64,000 nucleotides of DNA, from assembly GCA_938050045.1 (NCBI GenBank), contig CALLJS010000017.1:1-64000 (forward strand), given 5' to 3'. The notes beneath the pieces are model-generated. The model worked only from the letters and a program-made list of their open reading frames with translations. It made no database searches and was not told the origin of the DNA. Both the position numbers and the translations under genes were made by a program. This DNA comes from an uncultured Sphingomonadaceae bacterium (lineage in GTDB: Bacteria; Pseudomonadota; Alphaproteobacteria; Sphingomonadales; Sphingomonadaceae). Positions within the stretch are counted from its first letter, which is position 1. Each line of letters opens with the position of its first letter. This document shows positions 1 through 8,771 of the stretch, one piece after another.

Positions 1-2
1 GA

Positions 3-137
3 AGCGGCCTGCTCCAAGCGATTGCAGCTTATATTATCTGGGGCTTCATGCCCCTGTTTTTCAAACAATTGGTTGATATTAACCCGCTTGTGGTGGTGGC
101 GCACCGCACAATATGGGCTGTGATATTGCTGCTCATT
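3..137 (+). pseudogene. rarD: rarD (EamA-type permease) 5' fragment
   Basis: The third forward frame reads straight from the window edge as an N-terminal RarD-like segment. It includes AAYIIWGFMPLFFK and VVVAHRTIWAVILLL, the first helices and the conserved HRxxW of this EamA/DMT transporter family. Intact family members have roughly 300 residues; here homology stops after about 45 codons at position 137, where it meets a reverse-strand transposase remnant. A stop follows at 162-164. The start lies upstream of the window. The gene is most likely dead, cut by an insertion whose remains are next door. The family match is clear; what the intact gene transported cannot be told. Confidence 0.75.
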
Positions 138-285
138 GTGCCAAGGGCCTGTGCGCAAATATAGAATATCCCATTCAGCACCCGCTGGTCATCCCGCCGC
201 AAGAGGACCGCGCAGGGCCGTGTTTGGCCGCTGGTAACAAAGGCTCAATCACCGCCCATTCTTCATCCGATAAATCAAAACGCAT
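138..285 (-). pseudogene. IS5-family transposase N-terminal remnant
   Basis: Read on the minus strand from 285, the sequence gives MRFDLSDEEWAVIEPLLP, the usual N-terminus of IS5-family (IS427-like) transposases. After a frameshift near 215-225 it continues as RRDDQRVLNGIFYI and, after another shift, RTGPWH, matching the expected order of the family. The DDE catalytic region is absent. The homology abuts the rarD stub at 137/138. This is the relic of an element that interrupted rarD. No intact terminal inverted repeats were identified. Confidence 0.7.
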
Positions 286-472
286 AGCCCAATCGCCGTT
301 ACAAGAACATTGAATCAATCCTTTGCAATAAATCAAGACTATAATATGGGGTCATACCCTAATGAAATACAACAAGTGACTGGCGGTCATGAGGTTGTTG
401 TTTGTCTAGAAGAAAATGGTGAGATTCAATTTTGGGACAGGCATGGGAGATTGAAAGGATTATCAGTCTTTT
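286..472. other. Junk between two transposase relics
   Basis: This stretch separates the IS5-like remnant from the IS1595-like remnant. A 64-codon open frame at 310-504 on the plus strand has no recognisable family, no ribosome-binding site, and runs into the next relic out of frame. I see no convincing gene or RNA here. It probably holds decayed ends of the two elements. Confidence 0.4.
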
Positions 473-834
473 ATGCGGTTAAGATATTCAAAACGATCGC
501 ATAATCAGACGAATAAATTGCTAGAACAGTTTGTAACGGGAACACTGGCTCTTACGGCGGCTTTATTGGTGGGCGTAAAGCGCAATAGTGTGAACGCTTT
601 TTATTATCGCCTGCGTGTCATAATCCATGATAAGTTCTTTGCTGACAAACAAAACCACATCAACGGCACCCACAAACTGCTGGAACCAAGTAAAGCGCCA
701 CTTACGCAAATATAATGGTATCCCCAAAAAGAATTTCGACCTATTCCTCAAAGAATGCGAATTTCGTTTCAATTACGGACCGCCAGACCAATCTCTTGAA
801 AACTATCAAAATATGGCTTAAAGCATATCAATAA
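473..834 (+). pseudogene. IS1595-family transposase, broken
   Basis: The start MRLRYSKRSHNQTNKLLEQF and the next segment with AALLVGVKRNSVNAFYYRL match the N-terminal helix-turn-helix region of IS1595-type transposases. The frame then shifts to one encoding NCWNQVKRHLRKYNGIPKK and FLKECEFRFNY, the conserved C-terminal end. A last shift gives IKIWLKAYQ and a stop at 832-834. The central DDE-type catalytic core is missing, so there was a large internal deletion plus at least two frameshifts. It cannot encode an active transposase. Family placement rests on motif recognition. Confidence 0.75.
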
Positions 835-929
835 TGACCCATCTCTTGGTCAGCCCTAAATTTTATGTTGCTGGACTCATAACAATATATTCCATATCAA
901 GAACAAATAGTGAATATAGGAGCAAGACT

Positions 930-2438
930 ATCGTCGCACTCGTATCAACAGTGGCCTATCTGGGTTTGGAAGCGCGTAGCATAGAGGTGCAATGCCAAAT
1001 TGCACCAGGTATGCCAGCCTTTGTTATTGTAGGTTTGCCCGATAAGGCCGTTGCTGAGAGCCGCGAGCGAGTGCGTGCAGCCTTATCTGCTATTGGCTTA
1101 TCGCTGCCGCCTAAACGTATCACCGTTAATTTATCACCCGCTGATTTGCCCAAAGAAGGATCGCATTATGATCTGCCGATAGCCATGGCATTATTGGGGG
1201 CTATGGGGTTGATTGATGCAGAAATATTGGCGCAATATTTTGCCGTTGGAGAACTTAGCCTAGATTCGCGCCTTGCACCTTCGCCTGGTGTATTGCTAGC
1301 CGCGCTTCATGCTTCATCGCACGCAATGGGGCTGATATGCCCCGCGAGCCAAGGCAGCGAAGCGGCATGGGCTGGGGAGATAGATGTATTAGCCGCGCCC
1401 GATTTATTATCCTTGCTCAACCATATGAAGGGGCAGAGCCTCTTGAATCCACCAGTGCCATTGTCGGCCGATGCGCCGAAGGTTGCGGCGGACTTGCGCC
1501 AAGTAAAAGGGCAAGAAACGGCCAAACGCGCATTGGAGATTGCAGCGGCTGGAGGGCATAATTTGCTGATGTCGGGGCCACCAGGTGCGGGCAAATCGCT
1601 CATGGCGACCTGTTTACCAGGCATATTACCGCCGCTATCCCCCACAGAGGCGTTAGAGGTATCGATGGTTGCATCGGTGGCGGGTACATTAGAAGGCGGA
1701 AAATTAATCCGATCACGTCCTTATCGTGCGCCGCATCATAGCGCATCAATGCCTGCTTTAGTGGGCGGTGGATTAAAAGTGCGTCCCGGTGAAGTGAGCC
1801 TAGCGCATTTGGGGGTATTGTTTTTAGATGAGTTGCCCGAGTTTCAACGCGGTGCTTTGGATAGTTTGCGCCAACCCTTGGAAACTGGAACGGTCAGCAT
1901 TGCGCGGGCCAATACCCATGTGACTTTTCCAGCGTCAGTGCAATTAATTGCGGCAATGAATCCATGCCGCTGTGGTCATTTGGCGGATGCAGCATTGGCA
2001 TGCGCGCGGGCACCGCGCTGTGCTGCGGATTATCAGGCCAAAATATCTGGCCCCTTACTTGACCGTATTGATTTGCATGTCGAGGTAGAGGCGGTGAGCG
2101 CAGCCGATATGATATTGCCGCCGCCCGCAGAGGGGTCAGAGCAAGTGGCTGCTAGGGTGGCTGCAGCGCGTGCCAAACAAAGCGCGCGCTATGAAAATAG
2201 TGAAGCGCGGACGAATGCCGATATTAATGGCGATGATGTGCAAAAATTTGCTAATCCAGATGAAGCTGGACAGGCATTATTAACCCAAGCCGCCGATGCG
2301 ATGCGATTATCGGCACGCGGCTATACGCGGGTGTTACGGGTTGCGCGAACCATAGCAGATTTGGCAGGTCATAAGGATGTATCGCGCATTCATATTGCCG
2401 AGGCATTATCCTATCGGCGAACATCCCCAAGAAATTAA
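930..2438 (+). CDS. comM: YifB/ComM-family AAA+ ATPase
   Basis: About 502 residues, the usual family length. The N-terminal ChlI-like domain has APGMPAFVIVGLPDKAVAES. Near residue 214 is the Walker A motif GPPGAGKS, near 293 the Walker B GVLFLDELPEF, and the C-terminal Mg-chelatase-type helical domain holds RGYTRVLRVARTIADL. In naturally transformable Gram-negatives ComM is a hexameric branch-migration helicase that helps recombine incoming DNA. The start is odd: homologues begin MVA, and here the codon at that place is ATC (930-932) with AGGAG seven bases upstream. In-frame alternatives are GTG at 951 or ATG at 834, which would add about 32 unrelated residues from IS-derived sequence. It stands alone downstream of the transposase relics. 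Confidence 0.88.
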   Translation: MVALVSTVAYLGLEARSIEVQCQIAPGMPAFVIVGLPDKAVAESRERVRAALSAIGLSLPPKRITVNLSPADLPKEGSHYDLPIAMALLGAMGLIDAEILAQYFAVGELSLDSRLAPSPGVLLAALHASSHAMGLICPASQGSEAAWAGEIDVLAAPDLLSLLNHMKGQSLLNPPVPLSADAPKVAADLRQVKGQETAKRALEIAAAGGHNLLMSGPPGAGKSLMATCLPGILPPLSPTEALEVSMVASVAGTLEGGKLIRSRPYRAPHHSASMPALVGGGLKVRPGEVSLAHLGVLFLDELPEFQRGALDSLRQPLETGTVSIARANTHVTFPASVQLIAAMNPCRCGHLADAALACARAPRCAADYQAKISGPLLDRIDLHVEVEAVSAADMILPPPAEGSEQVAARVAAARAKQSARYENSEARTNADINGDDVQKFANPDEAGQALLTQAADAMRLSARGYTRVLRVARTIADLAGHKDVSRIHIAEALSYRRTSPRN

Positions 2439-2765
2439 GCTTGCAAAATTCAGTAAGAAAGGAATTTTTGCAATAAATAGTATAACCAATTAGAGCTGGC
2501 TATTCTGCGATGGTCCAGCGTTGCTTATCACTAATGGCCAAATGCATATATTGCCGCTCAATTAAAAGATAAATGCATGCATTTTGAAGATCCAAATGTT
2601 GCTATATGCATCAGAAATTCCTCAAAAAGAAACTCTGAAGCCTTTATTTGCGAGGTTGATAGTAAGAATATGATTCATTTCCTACTTCATCCTCATTTAT
2701 TGAGAACATAGTGTTACACTCATTAATAGCTAATTGCCGCAAATATTAATATGCCGAAGCTTTGA
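2439..2765. other. Intergenic, with a short decayed reading frame
   Basis: The gap lies between the convergent comM and bactofilin genes. On the minus strand about 33 codons at 2500-2601 are open and end in ISDKQRWTIAE and a stop, with a stop just upstream and no start codon. The composition looks protein-like, so this may be the last piece of a lost gene, but I do not recognise the family. No strong terminator was seen. Confidence 0.35.
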
Positions 2766-3233
2766 TTATGTATCTTCATTTGTTAATATTAGAGGGTCTT
2801 GTATGGCCTCAGCGTCGCGATTGATAGTAGATTTTGCAAGATTGGGTGTGTCTCCACCAGAGACATGTTTGAATTTACCCTCTACTTTGCTGCCTTGTTC
2901 AATCGTTAAAGTTTCATAATGAATATCGCCAGAGATATGAGCACTTGCTTCTATGATGAGGTCATGTGCTTCTATTGAACCATCAACTGTCCCCGCAAGC
3001 CGAGCTTGTTCAGCAATAATCTTACCAACAATATTACTAGCGCTGCCCTGAACCAATGAACCGCATGCAATATCCCCTTGCACAGATCCATCGATGTGAA
3101 TGTCTATTTTCGCCGCAAGATTCCCAATAATTTCTACATCCGATGCAATGATCGAAAATGTGTGGTTAGAGCCGCTCACCTTATTATTGCTTTTTGGTGT
3201 TGGCGTTGGCGTTTGCTTTGTTTTTGAGAACAT
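2766..3233 (-). CDS. Bactofilin
   Basis: A 155-residue protein with a short Pro/Lys/Ser-rich N-terminal tail (PTPTPKS) followed from about residue 24 by the bactofilin beta-helix core. The core shows repeated short strands such as DGSVQGDI, AGTVDGSI and EASAHISGDI, with glycines at turn positions. Bactofilins polymerise into membrane-associated filaments that position cell-wall enzymes. The start overlaps the 3' end of the M23 peptidase gene by 50 bases in another frame, so the two are transcribed together. Pairing with an M23 endopeptidase is recurrent in proteobacteria. The acidic C-terminal tail has no assigned role. Confidence 0.88.
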   Translation of the reverse strand: MFSKTKQTPTPTPKSNNKVSGSNHTFSIIASDVEIIGNLAAKIDIHIDGSVQGDIACGSLVQGSASNIVGKIIAEQARLAGTVDGSIEAHDLIIEASAHISGDIHYETLTIEQGSKVEGKFKHVSGGDTPNLAKSTINRDAEAIQDPLILTNEDT

Positions 3234-4317
3234 TGGGATTAGCTTTCAGAAATTTGTGGGGGTTGATTGCGCGACCGTGATGGCGAACTTCAAAATGTAG
3301 ATGCGTACCCGTGGATCGTCCCGTGCTTCCCATCCGACCAATTTGAATGCCACGCTCTACTTTTTGGCCAACTTTGACATTTAGACGACTCAAATGCGCA
3401 TAGCGGGTCATTAGTCCATTACCATGGGTTATTTCAATAGTTTTACCATAGCCGCCCATCCAACCAGCTTTTGTAATGGTGCCATCGGCTGCTGCCAAGA
3501 TAGATGTTCCATAAGCTGCTTTGAAATCTAAGCCGCTGTGCATCGCGCCTCTGCCATTAATTGGATCGCGTCGATATCCAAACGTGCTGGATAATTTATA
3601 GGCCTGTGCTGGCATGGCTGATGGTATGGAGGCAAGACCTGTTTCCAATGCTTTCATATATTCCAACGCTTCGGCCATTTTGGTGAAGCGCGGGTCTTCT
3701 GCTCGTCCATCATCGAAAAACGGAATATAAGGACCACCGCGCGATTCTGATTGGGCGAATTGTTTTGGGTTCAAACCATATTTACGAATCTCGGTTTCTG
3801 CACGTTTTGCTCTGATTTGCGCGATCTTGGTTACTTTTTGAGCAAATGCTAATTGGCGTGCTTCTACTTTGGCCAATGAAACCGCTTCTTCAAGCACTGC
3901 GCCAACCTTATCAACCAATTCATTTGTTTGGGCCGTTTCGTCTTGGGTCGAAATATCGGCTTCGTTAAAGAATGGAGCGACCGTAGCTTCTATCAAGTCT
4001 TGGCGTTTATTGAGATCATCGGTTACTTTATCAATATCATTTTTATAAGCTGCCACCCGTTCTGCTTTGCTTTGAATGCGCTGTTCTTTTTTGACAAGCG
4101 CCAAGCGTTCGAGGGATATGCTATATTGGTTCGCAGCCATGAATAAAGTAGCAGCAACCCACATAAATAATATTGTTGCTATTATCATAGCGACAATGCG
4201 CTGCAATTTTGCAGAAATTTTTAAGAATTTTATCTGACCATTAGACCGCATAAAAAAATCGCGGTCTATAAACAAGCCAGCGATACGGTTTTTGAAACCG
4301 ATTAGCTTACGGCCCAT
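3184..4317 (-). CDS. M23 family metallopeptidase, membrane-anchored
   Basis: About 377 residues. A cytoplasmic N-terminal stretch is followed by one membrane segment near residues 40-65 (VAMIIATILFMWVAATLFMA), a periplasmic coiled coil at about 70-180, and a LytM/M23 domain. The zinc-site motifs are intact: HSGLDF near residue 260 and HLHFEV near 340, so it should be an active peptidoglycan endopeptidase. The tail is rich in Lys, Asn and Ala. I take ATG 4317; GTG 4329 is four codons upstream and possible. It is first in a two-gene operon with the bactofilin, which probably localises it (LmdC-like arrangement). Confidence 0.88.
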   Translation of the reverse strand: MGRKLIGFKNRIAGLFIDRDFFMRSNGQIKFLKISAKLQRIVAMIIATILFMWVAATLFMAANQYSISLERLALVKKEQRIQSKAERVAAYKNDIDKVTDDLNKRQDLIEATVAPFFNEADISTQDETAQTNELVDKVGAVLEEAVSLAKVEARQLAFAQKVTKIAQIRAKRAETEIRKYGLNPKQFAQSESRGGPYIPFFDDGRAEDPRFTKMAEALEYMKALETGLASIPSAMPAQAYKLSSTFGYRRDPINGRGAMHSGLDFKAAYGTSILAAADGTITKAGWMGGYGKTIEITHGNGLMTRYAHLSRLNVKVGQKVERGIQIGRMGSTGRSTGTHLHFEVRHHGRAINPHKFLKANPNVLKNKANANANTKKQ

Positions 4318-4329
4318 GACATTATCCAC

Positions 4330-4652
4330 CCAATAGTTTAATTTGGCACTTTTGTACCTTCATTAAAGATTGCTTGCGGTATCAGAAGCAAAATGATGGG
4401 GCGAACCATTTAACGATGAACCGAAATTATACTGCGATGAATTGAGTGATTAACCCCAAATAATTGAATATGGTATAAGAATTTACAAGTTTCGACTCGC
4501 GTAATTTCATATGGTAAGGAATCGATTTTATGTTAAATTTTGAAATATTATTCGATTATTCAACCGCTAATTATAAAAATTTACTGCAAAAATAGACGGG
4601 ACATGGGTAGATAGAATTTGATGTATTATCCTATCGCTATTAGAGCTTTTAT
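4330..4652. other. Divergent promoter region, M23/bactofilin and proA
   Basis: This AT-rich gap of about 320 bases must hold the promoters for the minus-strand M23-bactofilin operon and the plus-strand proA operon. TGGGG near 4397 and CCCCA near 4453 form a loose inverted repeat, too short and distant to interpret. No gene, riboswitch or clear operator was seen. Confidence 0.4.
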
Positions 4653-5900
4653 ATGAACCACAAAATAATCGAAACCCTTGCTCATAATGCGCGTAAAGCC
4701 GTTAAAAAAATAGCAATTGCTTCAACCGATGAGAAAAATAAAATTTTGCGCGCTAGTGCCGAAGCTGTCCGGCGCGCAAAAAATGATATTGTAATGGCGA
4801 ATAAAATTGACCTAGCAGCGGCCAAAAAACGCGGGCTAGATGCGGCTTTATTGGATCGCCTGATGCTGAATGAAGACCGTGTTGAATCGATTGCAATCGC
4901 AATAGAAACTATAGCATCATTGCCCGATCCCATTGGCCAAATCATTGATGAATCGCAACCCTTAAATGGCTTGCAACTTAGCCGTGTTCGTATAGCGATT
5001 GGTGTGCTTGGGATTATTTATGAAAGCCGCCCTAATGTGACGGCAGATGCAGCGGCGCTAGCAATTAAATCTGGTAATGCGGCTATTTTGCGCGGAGGCA
5101 GCGAGGCGGTGAATAGCAATCATGCAATTCACAAAATTTTTCATCAAACATTATCCAATTCAGATATACCAGCAGATATTGTGCAAATTGTCGGCGATCA
5201 AGATCGCGCGCACGTTGGCGATATGCTGCGTTCTCAAGGCTTGATTGATATGATTATTCCGCGCGGCGGGAAGTCATTGGTAAAAAGAGTGCAAGATGAA
5301 GCGCGCGTACCCGTTTTGGCTCATCTTGATGGTATTTGTCATATCTATGTTCATGCATCTGCCGATCCTGATATGGCAAGAGAGATTATACTCAATGCGA
5401 AAATGCGGCGTACAGGGATTTGCGGTGCGATGGAAACATTATTAATCGATCAAAACTATCCCAAACCTGCGCAGCTTATAGATGCATTAATAGAGGCAGG
5501 GTGCGAGGTACGCTGCGACGATATGATTATGGAACTGGATAGCAGGACTGTCTCTGCCGAAACGGTGGATTGGGAAACAGAATATTTGGATGCTATTGTG
5601 TCAGCCCGTATCGTTAGCGATTTGGATCATGCATTGGAACATATCGAACAATATAGCAGCGGGCATACAGATGCAATTATTGCACAGGATGATACAGCGG
5701 CACACCTATTTTTGCGCAGCGTAGATAGTGCCATAGTGATGCATAATAGCTCAACCCAATTTGCCGATGGTTGCGAATTTGGTCTGGGGGCTGAAATTGG
5801 CATTGCAACTGGGCGTTTGCATGCGCGTGGGCCAGTCGCATTGGAAGGGCTTACTACCTATAAATGGATCGCGCGCGGGGATGGGGCGGTTCGTCCATGA
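4653..5900 (+). CDS. proA: Gamma-glutamyl phosphate reductase
   Basis: A 415-residue protein of the expected length that reduces gamma-glutamyl phosphate to glutamate semialdehyde with NADPH, the second step of proline synthesis, in the cytoplasm. The family signatures are present: GVIYESRPNVT-like GIIYESRPNVTADAAALAIKSG near residue 115, and the catalytic cysteine in RRTGICGAMETLL near residue 256. No proB is adjacent. It heads a plus-strand run with nadD 25 bases downstream and then rsfS and rlmH; in alphaproteobacteria proA/nadD/rsfS/rlmH is a common order. There is no strong Shine-Dalgarno before the ATG. Confidence 0.96.
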   Translation: MNHKIIETLAHNARKAVKKIAIASTDEKNKILRASAEAVRRAKNDIVMANKIDLAAAKKRGLDAALLDRLMLNEDRVESIAIAIETIASLPDPIGQIIDESQPLNGLQLSRVRIAIGVLGIIYESRPNVTADAAALAIKSGNAAILRGGSEAVNSNHAIHKIFHQTLSNSDIPADIVQIVGDQDRAHVGDMLRSQGLIDMIIPRGGKSLVKRVQDEARVPVLAHLDGICHIYVHASADPDMAREIILNAKMRRTGICGAMETLLIDQNYPKPAQLIDALIEAGCEVRCDDMIMELDSRTVSAETVDWETEYLDAIVSARIVSDLDHALEHIEQYSSGHTDAIIAQDDTAAHLFLRSVDSAIVMHNSSTQFADGCEFGLGAEIGIATGRLHARGPVALEGLTTYKWIARGDGAVRP

Positions 5901-5925
5901 TAGCACTCACGATAGTCATTATGAG

Positions 5926-6567
5926 ATGAGAAACGCTGTTGGTCTATTGGGCGGTTCGTTTAACCCTGCTCACGGCGGGCATCGCTCTATCAGCCTGTTT
6001 GCTATCGATGCGCTGCAGCTCGATGCATTATGGTGGATAGTGTCGCCGGGTAATCCGTTAAAAAGCGATAAAGGCATGGCCAAATTATCGCATCGTATGG
6101 CATCGGCCAAAACGCAATCGCGCCGCAGTAAAATCAAGGTGAGCGCGATAGAAATGCAGTTGGGCACATTATATACGCTTGATATGGTGCGGCGGTTAAA
6201 GCGCAGATACCCAAAGCATGATTTTATCTGGTTGATGGGGGCCGATAATTTGGCGCAATTTCATCGTTGGCACAAATGGAAGGAAATTGCTCATACGCTA
6301 CCCATCGCGGTTGTCGAGCGACCTGGTTATAATGATCGCGCCCGTTTTAGCCCAGCCATGGCATATTTTCGGAAATTTCAAAAACCAAAGAAGTTTTTTC
6401 AGGGCGGCAATAGCGGCAATAATCCCACAGCACCGCTATTAATATTTTTGCGCTTTCGTCCCGATAACCGTTCGGCTACTATGGTGCGCATGGCGAATCC
6501 TAGATGGTTTGATTGCTATCGCAATCTCTCTATCAAAGACGATATCACGCATAGATTATATGATTAA
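5926..6567 (+). CDS. nadD: Nicotinate-nucleotide adenylyltransferase
   Basis: About 213 residues. It transfers AMP from ATP to nicotinate mononucleotide in NAD synthesis. The N-terminal nucleotidyltransferase motif is LLGGSFNPAHGGH, followed by SPGNPLK, the substrate segment LMGADNLAQFHRWHKW and, near the C-terminus, SATMVR in place of the usual SSTxIR. The reading frame stays open far upstream into proA, but homology begins at ATG 5926, 25 bases after the proA stop; that start is used. The Shine-Dalgarno is weak, which suggests translation linked to proA. Confidence 0.93.
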   Translation: MRNAVGLLGGSFNPAHGGHRSISLFAIDALQLDALWWIVSPGNPLKSDKGMAKLSHRMASAKTQSRRSKIKVSAIEMQLGTLYTLDMVRRLKRRYPKHDFIWLMGADNLAQFHRWHKWKEIAHTLPIAVVERPGYNDRARFSPAMAYFRKFQKPKKFFQGGNSGNNPTAPLLIFLRFRPDNRSATMVRMANPRWFDCYRNLSIKDDITHRLYD

Positions 6568-6576
6568 GGAAAAATT

Positions 6577-6999
6577 TTGACTCAATTGGACACTGCCGAC
6601 GCCGCTGATAATGATGCGCAAGGTTCGGTAAAATTATCAGCCACGCAATTGCATGATCTCGTTATGCAGTCGATTGATGATGATAAAGGGCAAGACATTG
6701 TCTCTATCCCTTTGGCAGGCAAAAGCAGCCTTGCCGATTATATGGTGGTGGCATCGGGCACCTCGACGCGGCAAGTTGCTGCTATGGCTCAAAAATTATC
6801 CGAACGCATCAAAAAGCAAGGCGGTACATGCCGTATAGAGGGTATGGCCAATGCGGATTGGGTGCTAATCGATGCTGGCGATGTTATCATTCATCTGTTT
6901 CGCCCCGAAGTACGCAGTTTCTATAATTTAGAACGGATGTGGGCTTTTGATGAAGATGGATTATTGGAGGATATATCGCACGATGAGGAAAGCGCGTAA
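6577..6999 (+). CDS. rsfS: Ribosome silencing factor RsfS
   Basis: A 140-residue protein starting at TTG, with AGGA six bases upstream. RsfS binds ribosomal protein L14 and blocks subunit joining when nutrients are scarce. The DUF143 domain fills residues 25-130, with DIVSIPLAGKSSLADYMVV, GTSTRQVAAMA and the strongly conserved WVLIDAGDVIIHLF and YNLERMW. It lies nine bases after nadD in the same operon, and rlmH follows after 96 bases, the widespread bacterial order nadD-rsfS-rlmH. Confidence 0.95.
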   Translation: MTQLDTADAADNDAQGSVKLSATQLHDLVMQSIDDDKGQDIVSIPLAGKSSLADYMVVASGTSTRQVAAMAQKLSERIKKQGGTCRIEGMANADWVLIDAGDVIIHLFRPEVRSFYNLERMWAFDEDGLLEDISHDEESA

Positions 7000-7095
7000 A
7001 TATTTGCTTTTTGCGCTCCGATAAAATGTTAATGCTATGGTGTGGATGGGGTCATAGGCGTATAAGGCTGGCCAGTTAAAATATTTGAGAGTGAT

Positions 7096-7518
7096 ATGCT
7101 GCTTCATATTATTGCGCGAGGAAAAATAGGCAATTCGCCCGAAGCGCAATTGGTTGATCGCTATATGAAGCGCGTAAAATGGCCTCATAAAATTACGCAA
7201 TTACCAGATTTTGGTGGAAAAATACCATCAGATGTTGCACAAATGAAATTGATTTTGCTCGATGAAAAGGGTAAATCAATATCATCTATGGACTTTGCAA
7301 AAACATTAGAAAGTTGGCGTGATAATGGAACGCATGAAGCCCGCTTCATGATCGGTGCTGCTGATGGGTTCGGCGATGAAGAACGCGACCAAGCCGATAT
7401 GCTGCTTAGCTTTGGTGCTATGACATGGCCGCATCTCATGGCGCGTGCTATGCTCGCTGAACAATTGTTTCGGGCCACATCAATATTATCCAACCATCCT
7501 TATCACAGAGAGGGTTAA
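7096..7518 (+). CDS. rlmH: 23S rRNA pseudouridine(1915) N3-methyltransferase
   Basis: A 140-residue SPOUT methyltransferase that modifies pseudouridine 1915 in helix 69 of 23S rRNA using SAM. Family signatures are present: LDEKGKSISSMDFA, the SAM-binding knot FMIGAADGFGDE, and the C-terminal EQLFRATSILSNHPYHRE. The stop overlaps the ATG of the downstream envC-like gene by one base, so the two are translationally coupled. The length is normal for RlmH. Confidence 0.96.
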   Translation: MLLHIIARGKIGNSPEAQLVDRYMKRVKWPHKITQLPDFGGKIPSDVAQMKLILLDEKGKSISSMDFAKTLESWRDNGTHEARFMIGAADGFGDEERDQADMLLSFGAMTWPHLMARAMLAEQLFRATSILSNHPYHREG

Positions 7519-8771
7519 TGCGCATTGCCATCCTCTTTATTTGTCTGATAATGGCCAGCTTTTTCACCGCTGCATTGCTGGGCCAAAATGTTGACCCGCA
7601 ATCGGTTTCGATGCAAGTGATCCAAGAACAGCGCAAATTACGCGCGGCCAAAGAGCGCAATAAAATATCTTTGGATAGGAGCAATAGGCTTCGTAACAAG
7701 GCGATAGAATCGAATAGCGAGAGAGAGCGTTTCAATTTCGAGAGGCAAGCCATAAATGCCGATATTGAAGCCGCGCGCGCCAATTTAGATGCGGCTAGGG
7801 CGCGCATCGTTATCATCACGCAACGTCAAAGCATACAGCAAAGAGAATTAGCGCAGCAGACTTCGCCCATTTTGCACTTAATGGGGGCCCTAGAAAATAT
7901 GACTCGCCGTCCCGCGACGCTGATGATTATGCAACCACAAAGTCTTGATGACTATGTGCATTTGCGCGCAATCATGGCCTCTGTCCAACCCAAGATAGAG
8001 CAGCAAACCGCCGGGTTGCGCGCGCAAATAAGTTTGCAGCAAAGTTTGCGCAGTCAACAAAAATTAGCATTGGAATCTTTGGAAGATGCGCAAAAAGACT
8101 TAGCCGCGCAACAGGCATCGCTCGCGCAATTGGAAGGCAGTAGTCGCAATCAGTCGGGCGAATTAAATGCTACTGCAGCGTTGGAGTTTGAGCGCGCGAT
8201 AGCCGCTGGCGAACGCGCTCGTGCTATTGTAGAAAGTATCGATAATATTCAACAAGATGATGAGGCATTGGCGGTTTTGTCTGTGCTGGATGGCCCCAAA
8301 TTGCGCAATGGGGATGGCGTCTCTCGCAGGGCTATTAAAAGGTCAAATAAAAATAAGATGCCAAATTCTATGGTTTCAGATTCTATGATGTCAGAGACTA
8401 TGATTTCGGCCTATATTTTACCAGCGCGCGCTCAAATTCGATCGGGTTTCAGCGAATTGAGCGTCAATGGATACCGCGAACGCGGGATAAGGATGATGGT
8501 TCCAGCCTCTTCCGCTATTAAAGCACCAGCGAGCGGCACCATAGAATATGCAGGCGTATATCGTAATTTTGGGCGCATAGTGATTATTGAGCATGGTGGT
8601 GGCTGGGCTACTTTAATTACTAATATGGCCGCCGTTTATGTTGATGAAGGGCAGACTATTAATCAAGGAGATGATATTGGAACAGCCAAATCGATAGATA
8701 ATGAGATATTGATAGAATTAAGGCGCAATGGCCGACCTATGGATATTATGGCGTTGGTGTTAGGGCAGTAA
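7518..8771 (+). CDS. envC: EnvC-like murein hydrolase activator (degenerate M23)
   Basis: A 417-residue exported protein. It has an N-terminal hydrophobic signal (ILFICLIMASFFTAALLG), long coiled coils at about 30-120 and 160-250, and a C-terminal LytM/M23 fold from about residue 300. The zinc ligands are gone: the position of HxGxD reads RERGIRM, and the HxH motif is replaced by EILIELRR. This fits EnvC-type proteins, which do not cut peptidoglycan but switch on amidases during division. Around 8366-8406 a short imperfect repeat encodes Met/Ser-rich SMVSDSMMSETMIS in the linker. It is coupled to rlmH, and ctpA follows 278 bases on, a frequent alphaproteobacterial order. Confidence 0.85.
   Translation: MRIAILFICLIMASFFTAALLGQNVDPQSVSMQVIQEQRKLRAAKERNKISLDRSNRLRNKAIESNSERERFNFERQAINADIEAARANLDAARARIVIITQRQSIQQRELAQQTSPILHLMGALENMTRRPATLMIMQPQSLDDYVHLRAIMASVQPKIEQQTAGLRAQISLQQSLRSQQKLALESLEDAQKDLAAQQASLAQLEGSSRNQSGELNATAALEFERAIAAGERARAIVESIDNIQQDDEALAVLSVLDGPKLRNGDGVSRRAIKRSNKNKMPNSMVSDSMMSETMISAYILPARAQIRSGFSELSVNGYRERGIRMMVPASSAIKAPASGTIEYAGVYRNFGRIVIIEHGGGWATLITNMAAVYVDEGQTINQGDDIGTAKSIDNEILIELRRNGRPMDIMALVLGQ

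Noticed and set aside
834-929. A 32-residue N-terminal extension of ComM from ATG 834
   Set aside because: It arises from sequence at the end of a transposase relic, has no ribosome-binding site and is absent from the family.
5761-5925. A 55-residue N-terminal extension of NadD
   Set aside because: It is an overlap with the end of proA in another frame; the nucleotidyltransferase fold begins directly after ATG 5926.
7518-8771. The EnvC-like protein as an active M23 peptidase
   Set aside because: All zinc-binding residues of the M23 site are replaced; activator function is the family expectation.
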